Shown here piece by piece: positions 21,620-29,969 of a stretch of 64,000 bases of DNA. How positions within the stretch are numbered: position 1 is the first letter of the stretch; each line of letters starts with the position of its first letter. Under the pieces are notes generated by a model that was not told where the DNA came from, ran no database searches, and saw nothing but the letters and a program-made list of their open reading frames with translations. This DNA comes from Chitinophagales bacterium (lineage in GTDB: Bacteria; Bacteroidota; Bacteroidia; Chitinophagales; JADIYW01): contig JACJXT010000011.1 of assembly GCA_020636535.1 (NCBI GenBank), positions 1,426,001-1,490,000 of the forward strand, given 5' to 3'. The position numbers were made by a program, and so were the translations under genes.

Positions 21620-23995
21620 CTATTGTTGTTTTATATTAGTAAAAGTATAATATTCTATTCCGTTGCGTTTGATGCGACCATCTGCACTGGTAGCGTGTGC
21701 ATTAAGTTCTAAATCTGAGATTTGACAAAAGCTATCAATGCACTTCTTAAATGTGTTCGGCTTCCAGCGTTCTACATTTTTAAACTCCAAACCCATTTTT
21801 TGAAAAATCTCTTTTTTGTTATATTCATTATCTACTAATATATAATCTTGTAACCATTCTAAGACATCGCTTCCGTAGCTGTCTATAAATTTATTGGTTG
21901 CGTAGTTCTCTACAGGAAATGCTATTAATCCTAATTTTAAATAACTGTGTAAGCAATTTACCATATAGGAATAAAACTTATTCCACTCTTCTGTATCCCA
22001 GTCATCAAAAAACATTCTACCAAACTCTTTGTGTGGCGTATGGCTGTTGTTAAAGTAATTGGTAAACTCAACTATTTGTTGTCTGCCAATTACGCTATCA
22101 CCATCGCCACGCAAAGAAAAGTTAGTAGAAATATAAAATTTTGGACTGTCTGCAAAAGGTAAAGTAACGCTATCACGACCTTTTTTTGCAAAAGTAAATT
22201 CTTCTGTAATCATTCCGAATAATCGCTCAAAATCGAAGTTTTTAAGCACATCGTTGAAGTTGACTACTTCTGTGTCAACATTACATTGTTGGAACGAAAA
22301 TTCGTAATCGAACTTAAAGTTTTTACCATCAATAATAACACTATTGAGCATCTTACCTAATGCTTTTGATAATAAAGATTTTCCACTTCGTCCGTTTGGC
22401 TCGTAGCTATTTTTACGAATGGTTTTATCTACTGCTACAATGGCTTTTGTTAGTGCTGGATTTTTGTATCTATGCAACAAATAACCAATTGTTGTACTAA
22501 TGCTTAAAACTTTTTTTGTTTCTGTTTCTATATAGTCTTCGCCAGTAGCATATCTATTAATACCAGTAATGGCGTACTCTAAAAATCTTGTAAAATCACA
22601 GTCGAAATCTTCTGTATAATTAAGATTAAAATCTATGATTTGTTTTTTCCAAATATATCCTTTCATTTCGCTATACTTTTTTACCTCAACACCATTTTTT
22701 GACACTTCTAAATAGTTGTCTTTAAAATACACAAATGCTGTATTTCTTGTATCTCTTCGCAGTGTAGGATTGAAGTAATGCAAAGAAAGGAATAGTGTAT
22801 TTGAGATGTAAGTTCTAGCACCTCTCATATACATTTCATATACTTGTATTTTTTCATCATTAATATCAGTTTTTAAAAACTCAAGTAGATACTCCTTAAT
22901 ATATGTTTCAGAAATCATTTCAATTACATTGTCCTGTACATGTATTAGTTCATATTTATCACCAACCTTAAATTTGTAAAAACCTCTTTTTGTTAAAAAC
23001 GCTATAGCATATCTATAAACAAAAGTGTATTGGTTGTATGTTTCTCCTGTTGATTTATTTGTTCTTGTAGACTGTTTCCAAAACTTATCACCAGTACCAA
23101 CATCTAGATCGTTGTCTTTGTGTTTTCCCTTTTTATTTTTGGACGATTTTTTATTTTCGTATTTAGCGTGTTCTTCTGTGTGTTTGTAAGCACTCTTTAC
23201 AGTACGAGTAATTTCGGTTTGCGGGCTGTCGTTAAAATTATTGAAACAATAATATAAACATTCATCTTGTGTTATGCCTTTGCGATTGCAGTTATTAGCG
23301 AACAAATGTATATACTCATTTCGGTTTCCATCGTAGTACTGTTTTTTCTTATCGGTGAAGTTGCGAACTTCATTTAACCTACTGTCTATGTCTTGCACTT
23401 CGTTAGCTGTTTGTGTAGGCATTTCTTGTGTAGTTATCCAAGATTTATTGATAGGTATTGCGTTAGGATTGATATATATCGTATCGTCATCACTTAGAAA
23501 ACACAAACGAGAAACATCTTTACATGCTATATCAATTTCTACATCGTATAAGTCTTTGAACCAAAATTGCAACATTGGAAATATCGCCTCGTGTTCATCT
23601 GCTGTAGTTTCTGTAGGAATAAGAATTTTAAGTCCGTTTCCAGATGGTGAAATAAATACCGCTAACACTCTACTATTGTCTTGCAATTGTGTTTTTAAAT
23701 CTAACAACCTTGGTATATCTAATTTGTCTATATCTACACAATAGATGTGTGAATAGGTAGTTAGTTTATCTTTGCTTCGTTTTTCAAAGCTACCACTAAA
23801 TGTAACTGCTGGTAGTTCTTGTTTTAGCTTCCCTTTTTTATCCTTGTCTTTTTCGCCACGAATATTTTTTATTTGCAACTTGAGTAATGCAGCTGCTTGT
23901 TGTATTTGATTGAGTGCCTCTTGTACCGTTGTTTCTGTGCCAGTTTTATCAAATACATTTTTGTATAATGTAATTTTTTGTTGTAGGAATTTCAT
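21620..23995 (-). CDS. Primase-helicase with BT4734-like N-domain and SF3 helicase
   Basis: 791-aa replication protein. The N-terminal 180 residues form a BT4734/VirE-N-like primase domain (YCVDIDKLDIPRLLDL; VFISPSGNGLKILIPT; DVSRLCFLSDD). A small helical linker resembling PriCT follows (residues about 215-270, AYKHTEEHA). The C-terminal half is a superfamily 3 helicase: Walker A region NGRSGKSLL near residue 535, an acidic Walker B-like VNFNDVL, and the sensor strand PKFYISTNF. It would melt the origin and prime viral replication. Fusions of this kind are common in Bacteroidota mobile elements. Confidence 0.85.
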   Translation of the reverse strand: MKFLQQKITLYKNVFDKTGTETTVQEALNQIQQAAALLKLQIKNIRGEKDKDKKGKLKQELPAVTFSGSFEKRSKDKLTTYSHIYCVDIDKLDIPRLLDLKTQLQDNSRVLAVFISPSGNGLKILIPTETTADEHEAIFPMLQFWFKDLYDVEIDIACKDVSRLCFLSDDDTIYINPNAIPINKSWITTQEMPTQTANEVQDIDSRLNEVRNFTDKKKQYYDGNRNEYIHLFANNCNRKGITQDECLYYCFNNFNDSPQTEITRTVKSAYKHTEEHAKYENKKSSKNKKGKHKDNDLDVGTGDKFWKQSTRTNKSTGETYNQYTFVYRYAIAFLTKRGFYKFKVGDKYELIHVQDNVIEMISETYIKEYLLEFLKTDINDEKIQVYEMYMRGARTYISNTLFLSLHYFNPTLRRDTRNTAFVYFKDNYLEVSKNGVEVKKYSEMKGYIWKKQIIDFNLNYTEDFDCDFTRFLEYAITGINRYATGEDYIETETKKVLSISTTIGYLLHRYKNPALTKAIVAVDKTIRKNSYEPNGRSGKSLLSKALGKMLNSVIIDGKNFKFDYEFSFQQCNVDTEVVNFNDVLKNFDFERLFGMITEEFTFAKKGRDSVTLPFADSPKFYISTNFSLRGDGDSVIGRQQIVEFTNYFNNSHTPHKEFGRMFFDDWDTEEWNKFYSYMVNCLHSYLKLGLIAFPVENYATNKFIDSYGSDVLEWLQDYILVDNEYNKKEIFQKMGLEFKNVERWKPNTFKKCIDSFCQISDLELNAHATSADGRIKRNGIEYYTFTNIKQQ

Positions 23996-24249
23996 AAATC
24001 AAAATATTTTCCAGTTTGGATTAAGTCCATAATTACACGCATTGGTACTAAGTTGCAAAAGTCCTTTTCTATTTTTTCTGCTTGTTTAGTAAGTGCGTTT
24101 TTTTGGCGTAGAATAGCCGTTTTTTGTTTCTGTAAATGTTTAGGCATTGGAACGCCCAGTAGTTTATAATGTTCGTTGAGTGTACCAATAACCACCAACT
24201 TTTTATTAATTTCTGCTAACTCGTGTTTTATTTTTTGGTAGAGTTTCAT
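23992..24249 (-). CDS. Early coiled-coil protein (85 aa)
   Basis: Helical, Lys/Glu-rich protein (MKLYQKIKHELAEINKKL; KQKTAILRQKNALTKQAEKI). The frame is open 13 codons further upstream, but the ATG at 24249 lies 4 bp after the previous stop, so I prefer it. Its stop overlaps the primase-helicase start (ATGA), coupling the two. A helicase loader or replication accessory is a guess based on position only. Confidence 0.6.
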   Translation of the reverse strand: MKLYQKIKHELAEINKKLVVIGTLNEHYKLLGVPMPKHLQKQKTAILRQKNALTKQAEKIEKDFCNLVPMRVIMDLIQTGKYFDL

Positions 24250-24253
24250 TGTT

Positions 24254-24547
24254 TTATTTTTGTAAAAAGTATATTGCTCTTCGAGCATGATTTATACTTC
24301 TGTTAATCTGTCTTCTAAGCAAACCAAAACGAAAAATAGCATGTTCATTGAATTTTAAATGTTCACATTCTATTTGTACCTCAGCTATTTTTAATTCAAT
24401 GAGTTTTAAATCTTTGATTATTTCTTCTACTTTATTTATTTGTGATTTTTCACTCATTATTTTATTTTTTGTATATGTTTTTCTAATAGCTAAGTTCATT
24501 AAAAAAACGCGTATATTTTCTATCGCAACATGAGCTTCTTCTTTCAT
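24254..24547 (-). CDS. Early helical protein (97 aa)
   Basis: Not recognised. Alternating charged and hydrophobic helices (VEEIIKDLKLIELKIAEVQI) with one Cys. No membrane segment. It overlaps the upstream gene by 4 bp and lies 4 bp before the coiled-coil gene. An internal Met (MSEKSQINKVEE, residue 30) is an alternative start. Confidence 0.55.
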   Translation of the reverse strand: MKEEAHVAIENIRVFLMNLAIRKTYTKNKIMSEKSQINKVEEIIKDLKLIELKIAEVQIECEHLKFNEHAIFRFGLLRRQINRSINHARRAIYFLQK

Positions 24548-24771
24548 TTGTTATTGTTTTTTATCGCTTCTACCCAATTAATTTTTCCTATAACTATATC
24601 ACATAATGCAGTAGTTTCTCGTAGTTTTAAATTCAGTCTATCTAATTCGTGGACATATGCATTACCCTCTATGCTTTCGGTCGCTTCTACATATAAAAGC
24701 GTTATGCTTTCTAAGTGTTGTAAAAGTTCTAATTGCATTTCTCTTATCTTATTTACTTTTTCTACACTCAT
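24544..24771 (-). CDS. Early helical protein (75 aa)
   Basis: Not recognised. A small all-helical protein (MSVEKVNKIREMQLELLQHL; ESIEGNAYVHELDRLNLKL). It overlaps both neighbours by 4 bp (ATGA couplings). Second gene of the early operon after the Cro-like regulator. Confidence 0.55.
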   Translation of the reverse strand: MSVEKVNKIREMQLELLQHLESITLLYVEATESIEGNAYVHELDRLNLKLRETTALCDIVIGKINWVEAIKNNNK

Positions 24772-25040
24772 ACTGTAGGATTTTCGAGTTCGGTAATGTC
24801 TTCAATTTTTAATGCCTGTGCAAACGCTTTGATGATGTCGTAGTTTACTCTGTAAGTATCATCGGCTTTGCAATAGATATGGCGTTTTATGGTAGCCATA
24901 GAGGTTTTGGTTTGGCGTTGCACAAAAGCCATGATAGCTTTCTTTTTTACCTGCGTTCTTTTAGACATTCTATAATGAATGTTAAATTTTAGGTCTAAAA
25001 GCCCGTCTTCTGCGTTTTTGGTATCATTTTTTAGTGTCAT
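24768..25040 (-). CDS. Cro-like helix-turn-helix regulator, first early gene
   Basis: 90 aa. The C-terminal part reads as an HTH (MAFVQRQTKTSMATIKRHIYCK, then a recognition-helix-like VNYDIIKAFAQAL). The frame is open up to an ATG at 25091, but the -7 box at 25069-25076 places transcription start near 25062, downstream of that codon. The ATG at 25040 (MTLKNDTKN) is therefore the likely start. It is divergent from the repressor-like gene at 25141, in the place of cro. Confidence 0.7.
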   Translation of the reverse strand: MTLKNDTKNAEDGLLDLKFNIHYRMSKRTQVKKKAIMAFVQRQTKTSMATIKRHIYCKADDTYRVNYDIIKAFAQALKIEDITELENPTV

Positions 25041-25051
25041 AATTGAGTTGA

Positions 25052-25071
25052 TTGTATCGATTTTGATACAA
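25052..25071. promoter_or_regulatory. Operator overlapping the early promoter
   Basis: Perfect inverted repeat TTGTATC-N6-GATACAA, centred about where transcription should begin and touching the -7 box. A dimeric HTH repressor bound here would block the early promoter. Confidence 0.7.
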
Positions 25072-25100
25072 ATGTAATGAATTGCTTTCATAAAAACAAA
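25069..25100 (-). promoter_or_regulatory. Early promoter (Bacteroidota consensus)
   Basis: On the minus strand TTTG (25097-25100) is followed after 20 bp by TACATTTG (25069-25076), an exact TAnnTTTG. It drives the early operon leftward from about 25062. Confidence 0.75.
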
Positions 25101-25140
25101 TAAAAAATTACAAAAATAACACTTTGCTTACAAACTCTTT

Positions 25141-25515
25141 ATGCTCATGAAAGGAAACGCTTACTTTGAAAATATGGAAAATGAGGACAAAATAATCATG
25201 AATGTTCCAGAAGTATTAAGAAGTTTTTTGCTCAAAAAGGGCATTAAACAATCTGATGTAGCAGAAGAAATGCGTTATAAAAATTCTCAAAATCTAAGTA
25301 TAAAACTAAACAGTAATAAGAAAAGAATTAGTACTGAAGTTATTGAAAAAATGAGTATAGCTACAAATATAAATATGTTTAAAGTATTAGCTATAGAGTT
25401 TGAAAATTTAACAGGCATTAGAGAACCTAAAACAAAAAATGCAAACAGTAGCCAACTAGAAAAGGCATTGATGGATTTTATAATAGAAAGATTTCCTAAT
25501 GTAATAAATAGATAG
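25141..25515 (+). CDS. CI-like HTH repressor (probable)
   Basis: 124 aa. An HTH_3-type domain spans residues about 22-75: SFLLKKGIKQSDVAEEM, then NSQNLSIKLNSNKKRIS and EVIEKMSIATNIN. The C-terminal part is helical (QLEKALMDFIIERF) and may mediate dimerisation. No LexA-type protease domain is present, so induction would not be RecA-dependent self-cleavage. It is divergent from the early operon across 100 bp containing promoter and operator. Possible alternative start at 25174 (MENEDKI). Confidence 0.75.
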   Translation: MLMKGNAYFENMENEDKIIMNVPEVLRSFLLKKGIKQSDVAEEMRYKNSQNLSIKLNSNKKRISTEVIEKMSIATNINMFKVLAIEFENLTGIREPKTKNANSSQLEKALMDFIIERFPNVINR

Positions 25516-25517
25516 TT

Positions 25518-25859
25518 ATGGTAATTAGAATACAAGATCATGAAAAAGTGTACAAATTTGAATATTTCATAAGTGATTATGGCGTAACTATTACAGTCCT
25601 AAATAAACAAACAATGAAAGAAAAAGAGATATATAATGTAAATAAACTTCAAATTTTTCATACTAAAATGCAGATGTATAGGGTAATTGATGAAAAAACT
25701 TTGAAAATAAAGAAGAGTGGATTGAGCGAACATTGTATAAATTCTTTTTACAAAACTTTAAATGATAATAAAAAATATATTACAGAGTGTGTCGCAGACA
25801 AGTATGAAGACATAAAGCGAGATTCCAAAAGAAATAATAACGAAAAAAACAAAGAATAA
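25518..25859 (+). CDS. Lysogenic-side protein of unknown function (113 aa)
   Basis: Not recognised. Starts MVIRIQDHEKVYKFEYFIS, a beta-rich N-half (GVTITVLNKQTMKEKEIYN), then a charged helical end rich in Lys and Asn. It lies 2 bp after the repressor gene, so probably co-transcribed in the lysogen. Its 3' end falls inside a 24-bp direct repeat. Confidence 0.6.
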   Translation: MVIRIQDHEKVYKFEYFISDYGVTITVLNKQTMKEKEIYNVNKLQIFHTKMQMYRVIDEKTLKIKKSGLSEHCINSFYKTLNDNKKYITECVADKYEDIKRDSKRNNNEKNKE

Positions 25860-25866
25860 AAAAGCT
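25843..25866 (+). repeat. 24-bp direct repeat, copy 1
   Basis: An A-rich 24-mer (AAAAAAACAAAGAAT then AAAAAAGCT) occurs here and exactly at 26272-26295, 429 bp away. The two copies flank the membrane-protein gene at 25902-26261. Confidence 0.8.
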
Positions 25867-25901
25867 AAAAGTGCTTACGAAGCGAATCGTAAATTAAAAC
25901 A

Positions 25902-26261
25902 ATGAATGCAATAACTATCATCACCTTAGCACCAATACTTATATATGTTATAATATGGTTGGTAGTTGTGTTTGTTGTAAAAGCCAATATAACCCAAAAA
26001 GGAAAAAGAAAAGAGTATCGTAAACTTTTAATGAAAGATGTTAACGAAGCAATAGTGCCTTTGTTTTTTATATCGCAATTGGTATTATATGTATCGTCTG
26101 CTGATTTTAAGTTTGAAGGTTTTGGTGTCATACTTTTTGTATTAAAAATTTTAATATTTATAACTTATATTGTTTTAGCTGTATTGGCTGCTATAAATTT
26201 AAACAAAAACATCAAAAAAATGCTTAGTGAAAACGAAGCCAACGAAAATGATATAACATAA
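25902..26261 (+). CDS. Small multi-pass membrane protein (immunity candidate)
   Basis: 119 aa with about four hydrophobic segments (residues 3-28, 50-68, 75-90, 92-106), a basic loop (TQKGKRKEYRKLL) between the first two and a charged tail (NENDIT). It is the last gene on the repressor side, expressed in the lysogen by position. Such genes often encode superinfection exclusion; no family is recognised. It is flanked by exact 24-bp repeats, suggesting it entered as a cassette. Confidence 0.6.
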   Translation: MNAITIITLAPILIYVIIWLVVVFVVKANITQKGKRKEYRKLLMKDVNEAIVPLFFISQLVLYVSSADFKFEGFGVILFVLKILIFITYIVLAVLAAINLNKNIKKMLSENEANENDIT

Positions 26262-26271
26262 TTAGATAACT

Positions 26272-26295
26272 AAAAAAACAAAGAATAAAAAAGCT
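26272..26295 (+). repeat. 24-bp direct repeat, copy 2
   Basis: Exact copy of 25843-25866. On the minus strand its T-rich sequence directly follows a GCTCAA/TTGAGC hairpin (26293-26316), so it may end transcripts entering from the host side. Confidence 0.75.
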
Positions 26296-26342
26296 CAACA
26301 AAGCAAGTATTTGAGCAACAATAGGATAGGAGTTAAATAATT

Positions 26343-26358
26343 ATCCCTCTCTCTCCGC
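26343..26358 (+). repeat. attR: right 16-bp direct repeat
   Basis: ATCCCTCTCTCTCCGC, identical to the tRNA-Ser 3' end at 5362-5377. It marks the right end of the element. Host sequence resumes at about 26359. Confidence 0.93.
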
Positions 26359-26419
26359 AAAATTTTTTCCTTAAATTTTTGTGTTTATTTTCTTTGCAAA
26401 TTATGCTTATATTTAAGCT

Positions 26420-27949
26420 ATGAAGCGATTTTTTAACTTATTTACAATTGCTATTATTTCTTTAATAATGTGGAGTTGTAGTAAAAATGATAATAGTAGT
26501 AAGGTGCCAATTACTCAAGATAGCTGTGAAGTATTGATTAACCAACGAAAAGCTAATCCAAGTATTGTTCAAAATCCGAATGGAAGATTCAGTTATACAC
26601 ATCGACAAGTTAAATTTAAAATAAAATCATATAAAGAAATAGAAAGTTTAGAGCAAAATGGCATTACTTTACTCGACCATAATTTTGATGCAGTTCCAGA
26701 TAAAAATCTAAATTATACTACAACACATACTAATCAATATGGTGTGTTTTATGCTATAGTTCCTAGAGCTTTTAATTTAAGCAACTATAATTATGATGTT
26801 GTAGATTATAGAAATATTGCTACTACCAATAAAAGAGTTGCTAGTAAAGTCATTAACGGAAATATTGAATACTATGATCCAATTGCACAAGAAAATTTAC
26901 CACTGCAAGGCGTTAAAGTTTTAGTTAAAGATCAAAATAATATCAATTCAAGTTTTGCAGATGCAGACGGAAACTTTTATATAGATGCTAGTTATTTTAA
27001 TTCAGATACTATAGAAGTTTTAATTCAGTTTAACAATAACGAAATTGAAGTACGCACTTTTAATATCAATAATCTTGGAGCTGTGGTTAATCCAAATACT
27101 TTTTCATTAGGATTTAAAACTTCATGTGCGTTTACCAATATGCAAATAAGTATTGGTAGTAATTTTAAAAACTCAAAACTGCATTCAAGCATTGCCTCTT
27201 TTGTAAGTTATTATCAAATAAAACAAGTGGTTGCCAATAATCAATTGCAATTGCCTAATAAAAAACTAATATTTTGGTTAGATCAAGGAGAAACGCTAAG
27301 CGATGCATATTCTACACCAATGTTAAATGTTATTAGCAAAACCAATCCTGCTGCAATTAATTTATTTTTAGAAGATTTAATCAACTTATCACCAGAGTTA
27401 GCCAACTTAGTTGCTCCAATTGTAAAAGATATTTTACCAGATATTACAGTACCGTATATAGAACAACAAGCAACAGTAATAAAAATTAGTGCCATAGAAA
27501 CCATACATCACGAATTTGGTCATGCTATTCACTATGCAAAAGCTGGTAATGATTTTTGGGTGCCTTATATTGTTTATATTTTTGCCAATGGAGGATATGG
27601 TTATCAGTCGTTGCCAAACTCAGGAATTATTGCATTGTCAGAAGGTTGGGCAGAAGATTTTTCATATTTAAGTTTGTACGAAACCTATCAAAAAGAAAAC
27701 TATTTAATCAATGCAGAGAAAGAAAATACAACTAGTGGTTATTGGATAATTTATGGTTTGTATTACGATTTATTTGACAATGCTACTAATGAAACATTTG
27801 ACAATGTAAGTAATATATCAATAAAACAAGTATATCAACTTTTATCTACAGATGTAAATACACCTGTTTTGTTGAAGAATAAACTTAAAACCAATTATCC
27901 AACGCAAGCAACAGCTATAGAACAATTATTCAATCATCATGGATATTGA
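26420..27949 (+). CDS. Lipoprotein with zinc-metallopeptidase motif
   Basis: 509 aa. Lipoprotein signal peptide (IISLIMWSC, Cys at residue 21). A carboxypeptidase-regulatory-like beta-domain is visible around residues 160-210 (LPLQGVKVLVKDQNN; SFADADGNFYIDASYF). The C-terminal half has HHEFGHAIHYAKAG near residue 365, a HExxH zinc site, with a later SEGWAEDFSYL supplying a third ligand. It is probably exported to the periplasm or cell surface to degrade proteins. It is the first host gene after attR and stands alone. Confidence 0.75.
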   Translation: MKRFFNLFTIAIISLIMWSCSKNDNSSKVPITQDSCEVLINQRKANPSIVQNPNGRFSYTHRQVKFKIKSYKEIESLEQNGITLLDHNFDAVPDKNLNYTTTHTNQYGVFYAIVPRAFNLSNYNYDVVDYRNIATTNKRVASKVINGNIEYYDPIAQENLPLQGVKVLVKDQNNINSSFADADGNFYIDASYFNSDTIEVLIQFNNNEIEVRTFNINNLGAVVNPNTFSLGFKTSCAFTNMQISIGSNFKNSKLHSSIASFVSYYQIKQVVANNQLQLPNKKLIFWLDQGETLSDAYSTPMLNVISKTNPAAINLFLEDLINLSPELANLVAPIVKDILPDITVPYIEQQATVIKISAIETIHHEFGHAIHYAKAGNDFWVPYIVYIFANGGYGYQSLPNSGIIALSEGWAEDFSYLSLYETYQKENYLINAEKENTTSGYWIIYGLYYDLFDNATNETFDNVSNISIKQVYQLLSTDVNTPVLLKNKLKTNYPTQATAIEQLFNHHGY

Positions 27950-27991
27950 TTTGAAAAAATGTAGTTCTAATTAGTATTGTTCTTGTTGATA

Positions 27992-28010
27992 AATCTAGTT
28001 ATTCTAGATT
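27992..28010. repeat. Inverted repeat before the two-component operon
   Basis: AATCTAG (27992-27998) and CTAGATT (28004-28010) with 5 nt between, 28 bp upstream of the kinase gene. It may be an operator. A TAAATTTG sequence at 28026-28033 matches the -7 box but lies almost on the start codon. Confidence 0.4.
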
Positions 28011-28037
28011 ATTGATATATCTTTTTAAATTTGTTAC

Positions 28038-29969
28038 ATGACAGCAATTGTTGGTAAGAATAAGAAAAGGTACTTGTTTTATACAATAATAATAGTTGTT
28101 CTAATTTTACACAGTAGCTTAATTTACGGACAAACTGAAAAATTAGTAAATACTTCTAAAGTGTTTTCAAAGACAGAACAAGCAGATTCTTTCTTAAATT
28201 TAAGTATAAACTATTTAAACAAAGAGTATGATTTAAATTTGGCACAAGAATATGCTCAAAAGGTCTTAAGCTTAAGTACTGGAACAAAAAACAATCAACT
28301 ACTTTCTAAGGCACATGGTATTATAGGTATAGTGTATATGTATAGAGGCATTCTTGATACAGCAGAAAATCATATTCTAATTTCATATAAGTATGCTAAA
28401 GCAAGTAACAATGATTCTTTAGTATGCATTGCTCAAATGCGAATTGGTGGTTTAAAAGCCAATATGTCAAAGTCTGATGAGGCAATGGCTTATTTTTTAA
28501 AAGCACTTCAAACAGCTAAACATATTAAAAATTATAGCTTAATTGTTGATGCACATTATAAATTAGCTGGCTTATATGCTTCACTAAATCAATTAAATAA
28601 AGTAAAAGAACACTTGTATTCAGCTTTAGAAATTATTGATGCTAATTCAATTACTATAGAAGATGATTTAAAGTTAAATGTATTAGTTTTTGCTAATGCT
28701 TATAACTTAAATATGAAAAAAATAGAGCCAAATAATAACGAGTATGATAAGGAATTTCTTCGTTTATCAAAACAGTCTTTGGACTTAGCACTTAAAATTA
28801 AAAATTACAATCAGGCATTTAGTACATTACTACAAATAAGCATTTACTATAAAGATATAAACAATTATACATTGTCAGATAAATACTTGAATAATGCAAT
28901 GTCATATTTAAAATATAGTGATGTTAATAATGAAAATATGTTTAATGTATTGAAAATTGATATGTTAATACGGAATGATAAGAAAAAAGATGCTATAGCA
29001 TTGATAGAACAATTTTCAGATACGACAAAAACATTACCATTGTCTCTAAAATATAATACGAACGAAATAGCTTACCTAAGATATAAAGAACTTTCGATGT
29101 ATGAAAAAGCACTAGAAAAACTAGAAATTACTAATGAGTATAAAAATCGTATTCAAGAAGAAGAACAATTAAAGTTAATTAAAGAATTAGAAACACAATA
29201 TGAAGTAGATAAAAAAGATGCTCAAATTAGAGAAGCAAAACTAAAACAAGCTTTAAACAAAAGGCGGACTATAATATTTGCATCTTTATTAGGACTCATA
29301 ATATTGATATTAGCAATAGCTTATTTGTATAACAGAAGTCGATATTTAAAAACACAATTAAAAATGGCTCAATTGCAAAATGATTTACATCGTAGTCAAT
29401 TAAATCCACATTTTATATATAACAGTATAAATGCTATACAACCATTTTTGTATAATCAGTCAGATCCAAACAAAGGTGCAGCTTATTTGTCTGATGTCTC
29501 TATAATGATTCGTAATATGTTAGATGCAACATTTGATGATTTTTGGACACTACAAAAAGAACTCGATTTTATTATACAATATTGTCAAGTACAAGAGCAA
29601 ATTTTAGAATATAAGGTTGATTTAAAAATTACTTGTAATGAAAAAAATAAAGCACTATTATTACCATCTTTAATTTTGCAACCGTTTATAGAAAATTGTT
29701 TTGTACACGGATTTCAAAATACAGATGAAGAAAAAATTATAGACTTAAATATTAAAACAGAATATAATTATATATTGATAAATATTATTAATAATTCAAG
29801 TATAAGTAAAGAAAAGCAAGAACAAAAAATACATGTTTCTAGAGCTATGCAAATAACTTTAGGAAGATTACAAAGTGCTTATCCAAAATATAAAAATATA
29901 GAAAAATATATTGTGCTTCATCAACAAGACAATAAATTTATTGCTGAACTTAAAATTCCAATATCATGA
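28038..29969 (+). CDS. TPR sensor histidine kinase, LytS/YehU type
   Basis: 643 aa. Signal peptide or first helix (YTIIIVVLILHSSLIYGQ), then TPR-like helical repeats (about residues 40-360; AHGIIGIVYMYRGILDTAE, AHYKLAGLYASLNQLNKVK), a coiled coil, a membrane helix (residues about 415-433, IIFASLLGLIILILAIAYLY) and a His_kinase domain with SQLNPHFIYNSINAIQ, where His is the phospho-site. The ATP-binding part has LPSLILQPFIENCFVHGF. It overlaps the response-regulator start (ATGA), so they form one operon. The signal sensed is unknown. Confidence 0.9.
   Translation: MTAIVGKNKKRYLFYTIIIVVLILHSSLIYGQTEKLVNTSKVFSKTEQADSFLNLSINYLNKEYDLNLAQEYAQKVLSLSTGTKNNQLLSKAHGIIGIVYMYRGILDTAENHILISYKYAKASNNDSLVCIAQMRIGGLKANMSKSDEAMAYFLKALQTAKHIKNYSLIVDAHYKLAGLYASLNQLNKVKEHLYSALEIIDANSITIEDDLKLNVLVFANAYNLNMKKIEPNNNEYDKEFLRLSKQSLDLALKIKNYNQAFSTLLQISIYYKDINNYTLSDKYLNNAMSYLKYSDVNNENMFNVLKIDMLIRNDKKKDAIALIEQFSDTTKTLPLSLKYNTNEIAYLRYKELSMYEKALEKLEITNEYKNRIQEEEQLKLIKELETQYEVDKKDAQIREAKLKQALNKRRTIIFASLLGLIILILAIAYLYNRSRYLKTQLKMAQLQNDLHRSQLNPHFIYNSINAIQPFLYNQSDPNKGAAYLSDVSIMIRNMLDATFDDFWTLQKELDFIIQYCQVQEQILEYKVDLKITCNEKNKALLLPSLILQPFIENCFVHGFQNTDEEKIIDLNIKTEYNYILINIINNSSISKEKQEQKIHVSRAMQITLGRLQSAYPKYKNIEKYIVLHQQDNKFIAELKIPIS

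Larger units (their letters stand above)
5378..26358. mobile_element. Integrated temperate virus, probably tailless and membrane-containing (about 21 kb)
   Basis: Bounded by exact 16-bp repeats at a tRNA-Ser gene. It contains an integrase next to attL, a repressor/Cro-like switch near the right end, an early replication operon, an intergenic repeat region and a long late operon with ATPase, candidate capsid protein, fibre-like protein, two murein hydrolases and about ten single-pass membrane proteins. No large terminase, portal, tail tube, tape measure, relaxase or conjugation gene is recognisable. Packaging ATPase, small capsid candidate, lytic enzymes and many small membrane proteins together are the pattern of PM2/PRD1/FLiP-type viruses. 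All recognised viral modules have open frames, except a poly-A-split early gene, so the element may be functional. Confidence 0.85.

Noticed and set aside
24530..24778. 82-codon plus-strand hydrophobic frame
   Set aside because: Antisense shadow of the 75-aa early gene, which is linked by overlaps to both neighbours.
25041..25091. ATG at 25091 as start of the Cro-like gene
   Set aside because: A consensus promoter and operator lie inside that interval, so transcription starts after this codon.
5378..26358. The element as an integrative conjugative or mobilisable element
   Set aside because: No relaxase, coupling protein or type IV secretion gene; murein hydrolases, fibre-like and virion-like genes indicate a virus.
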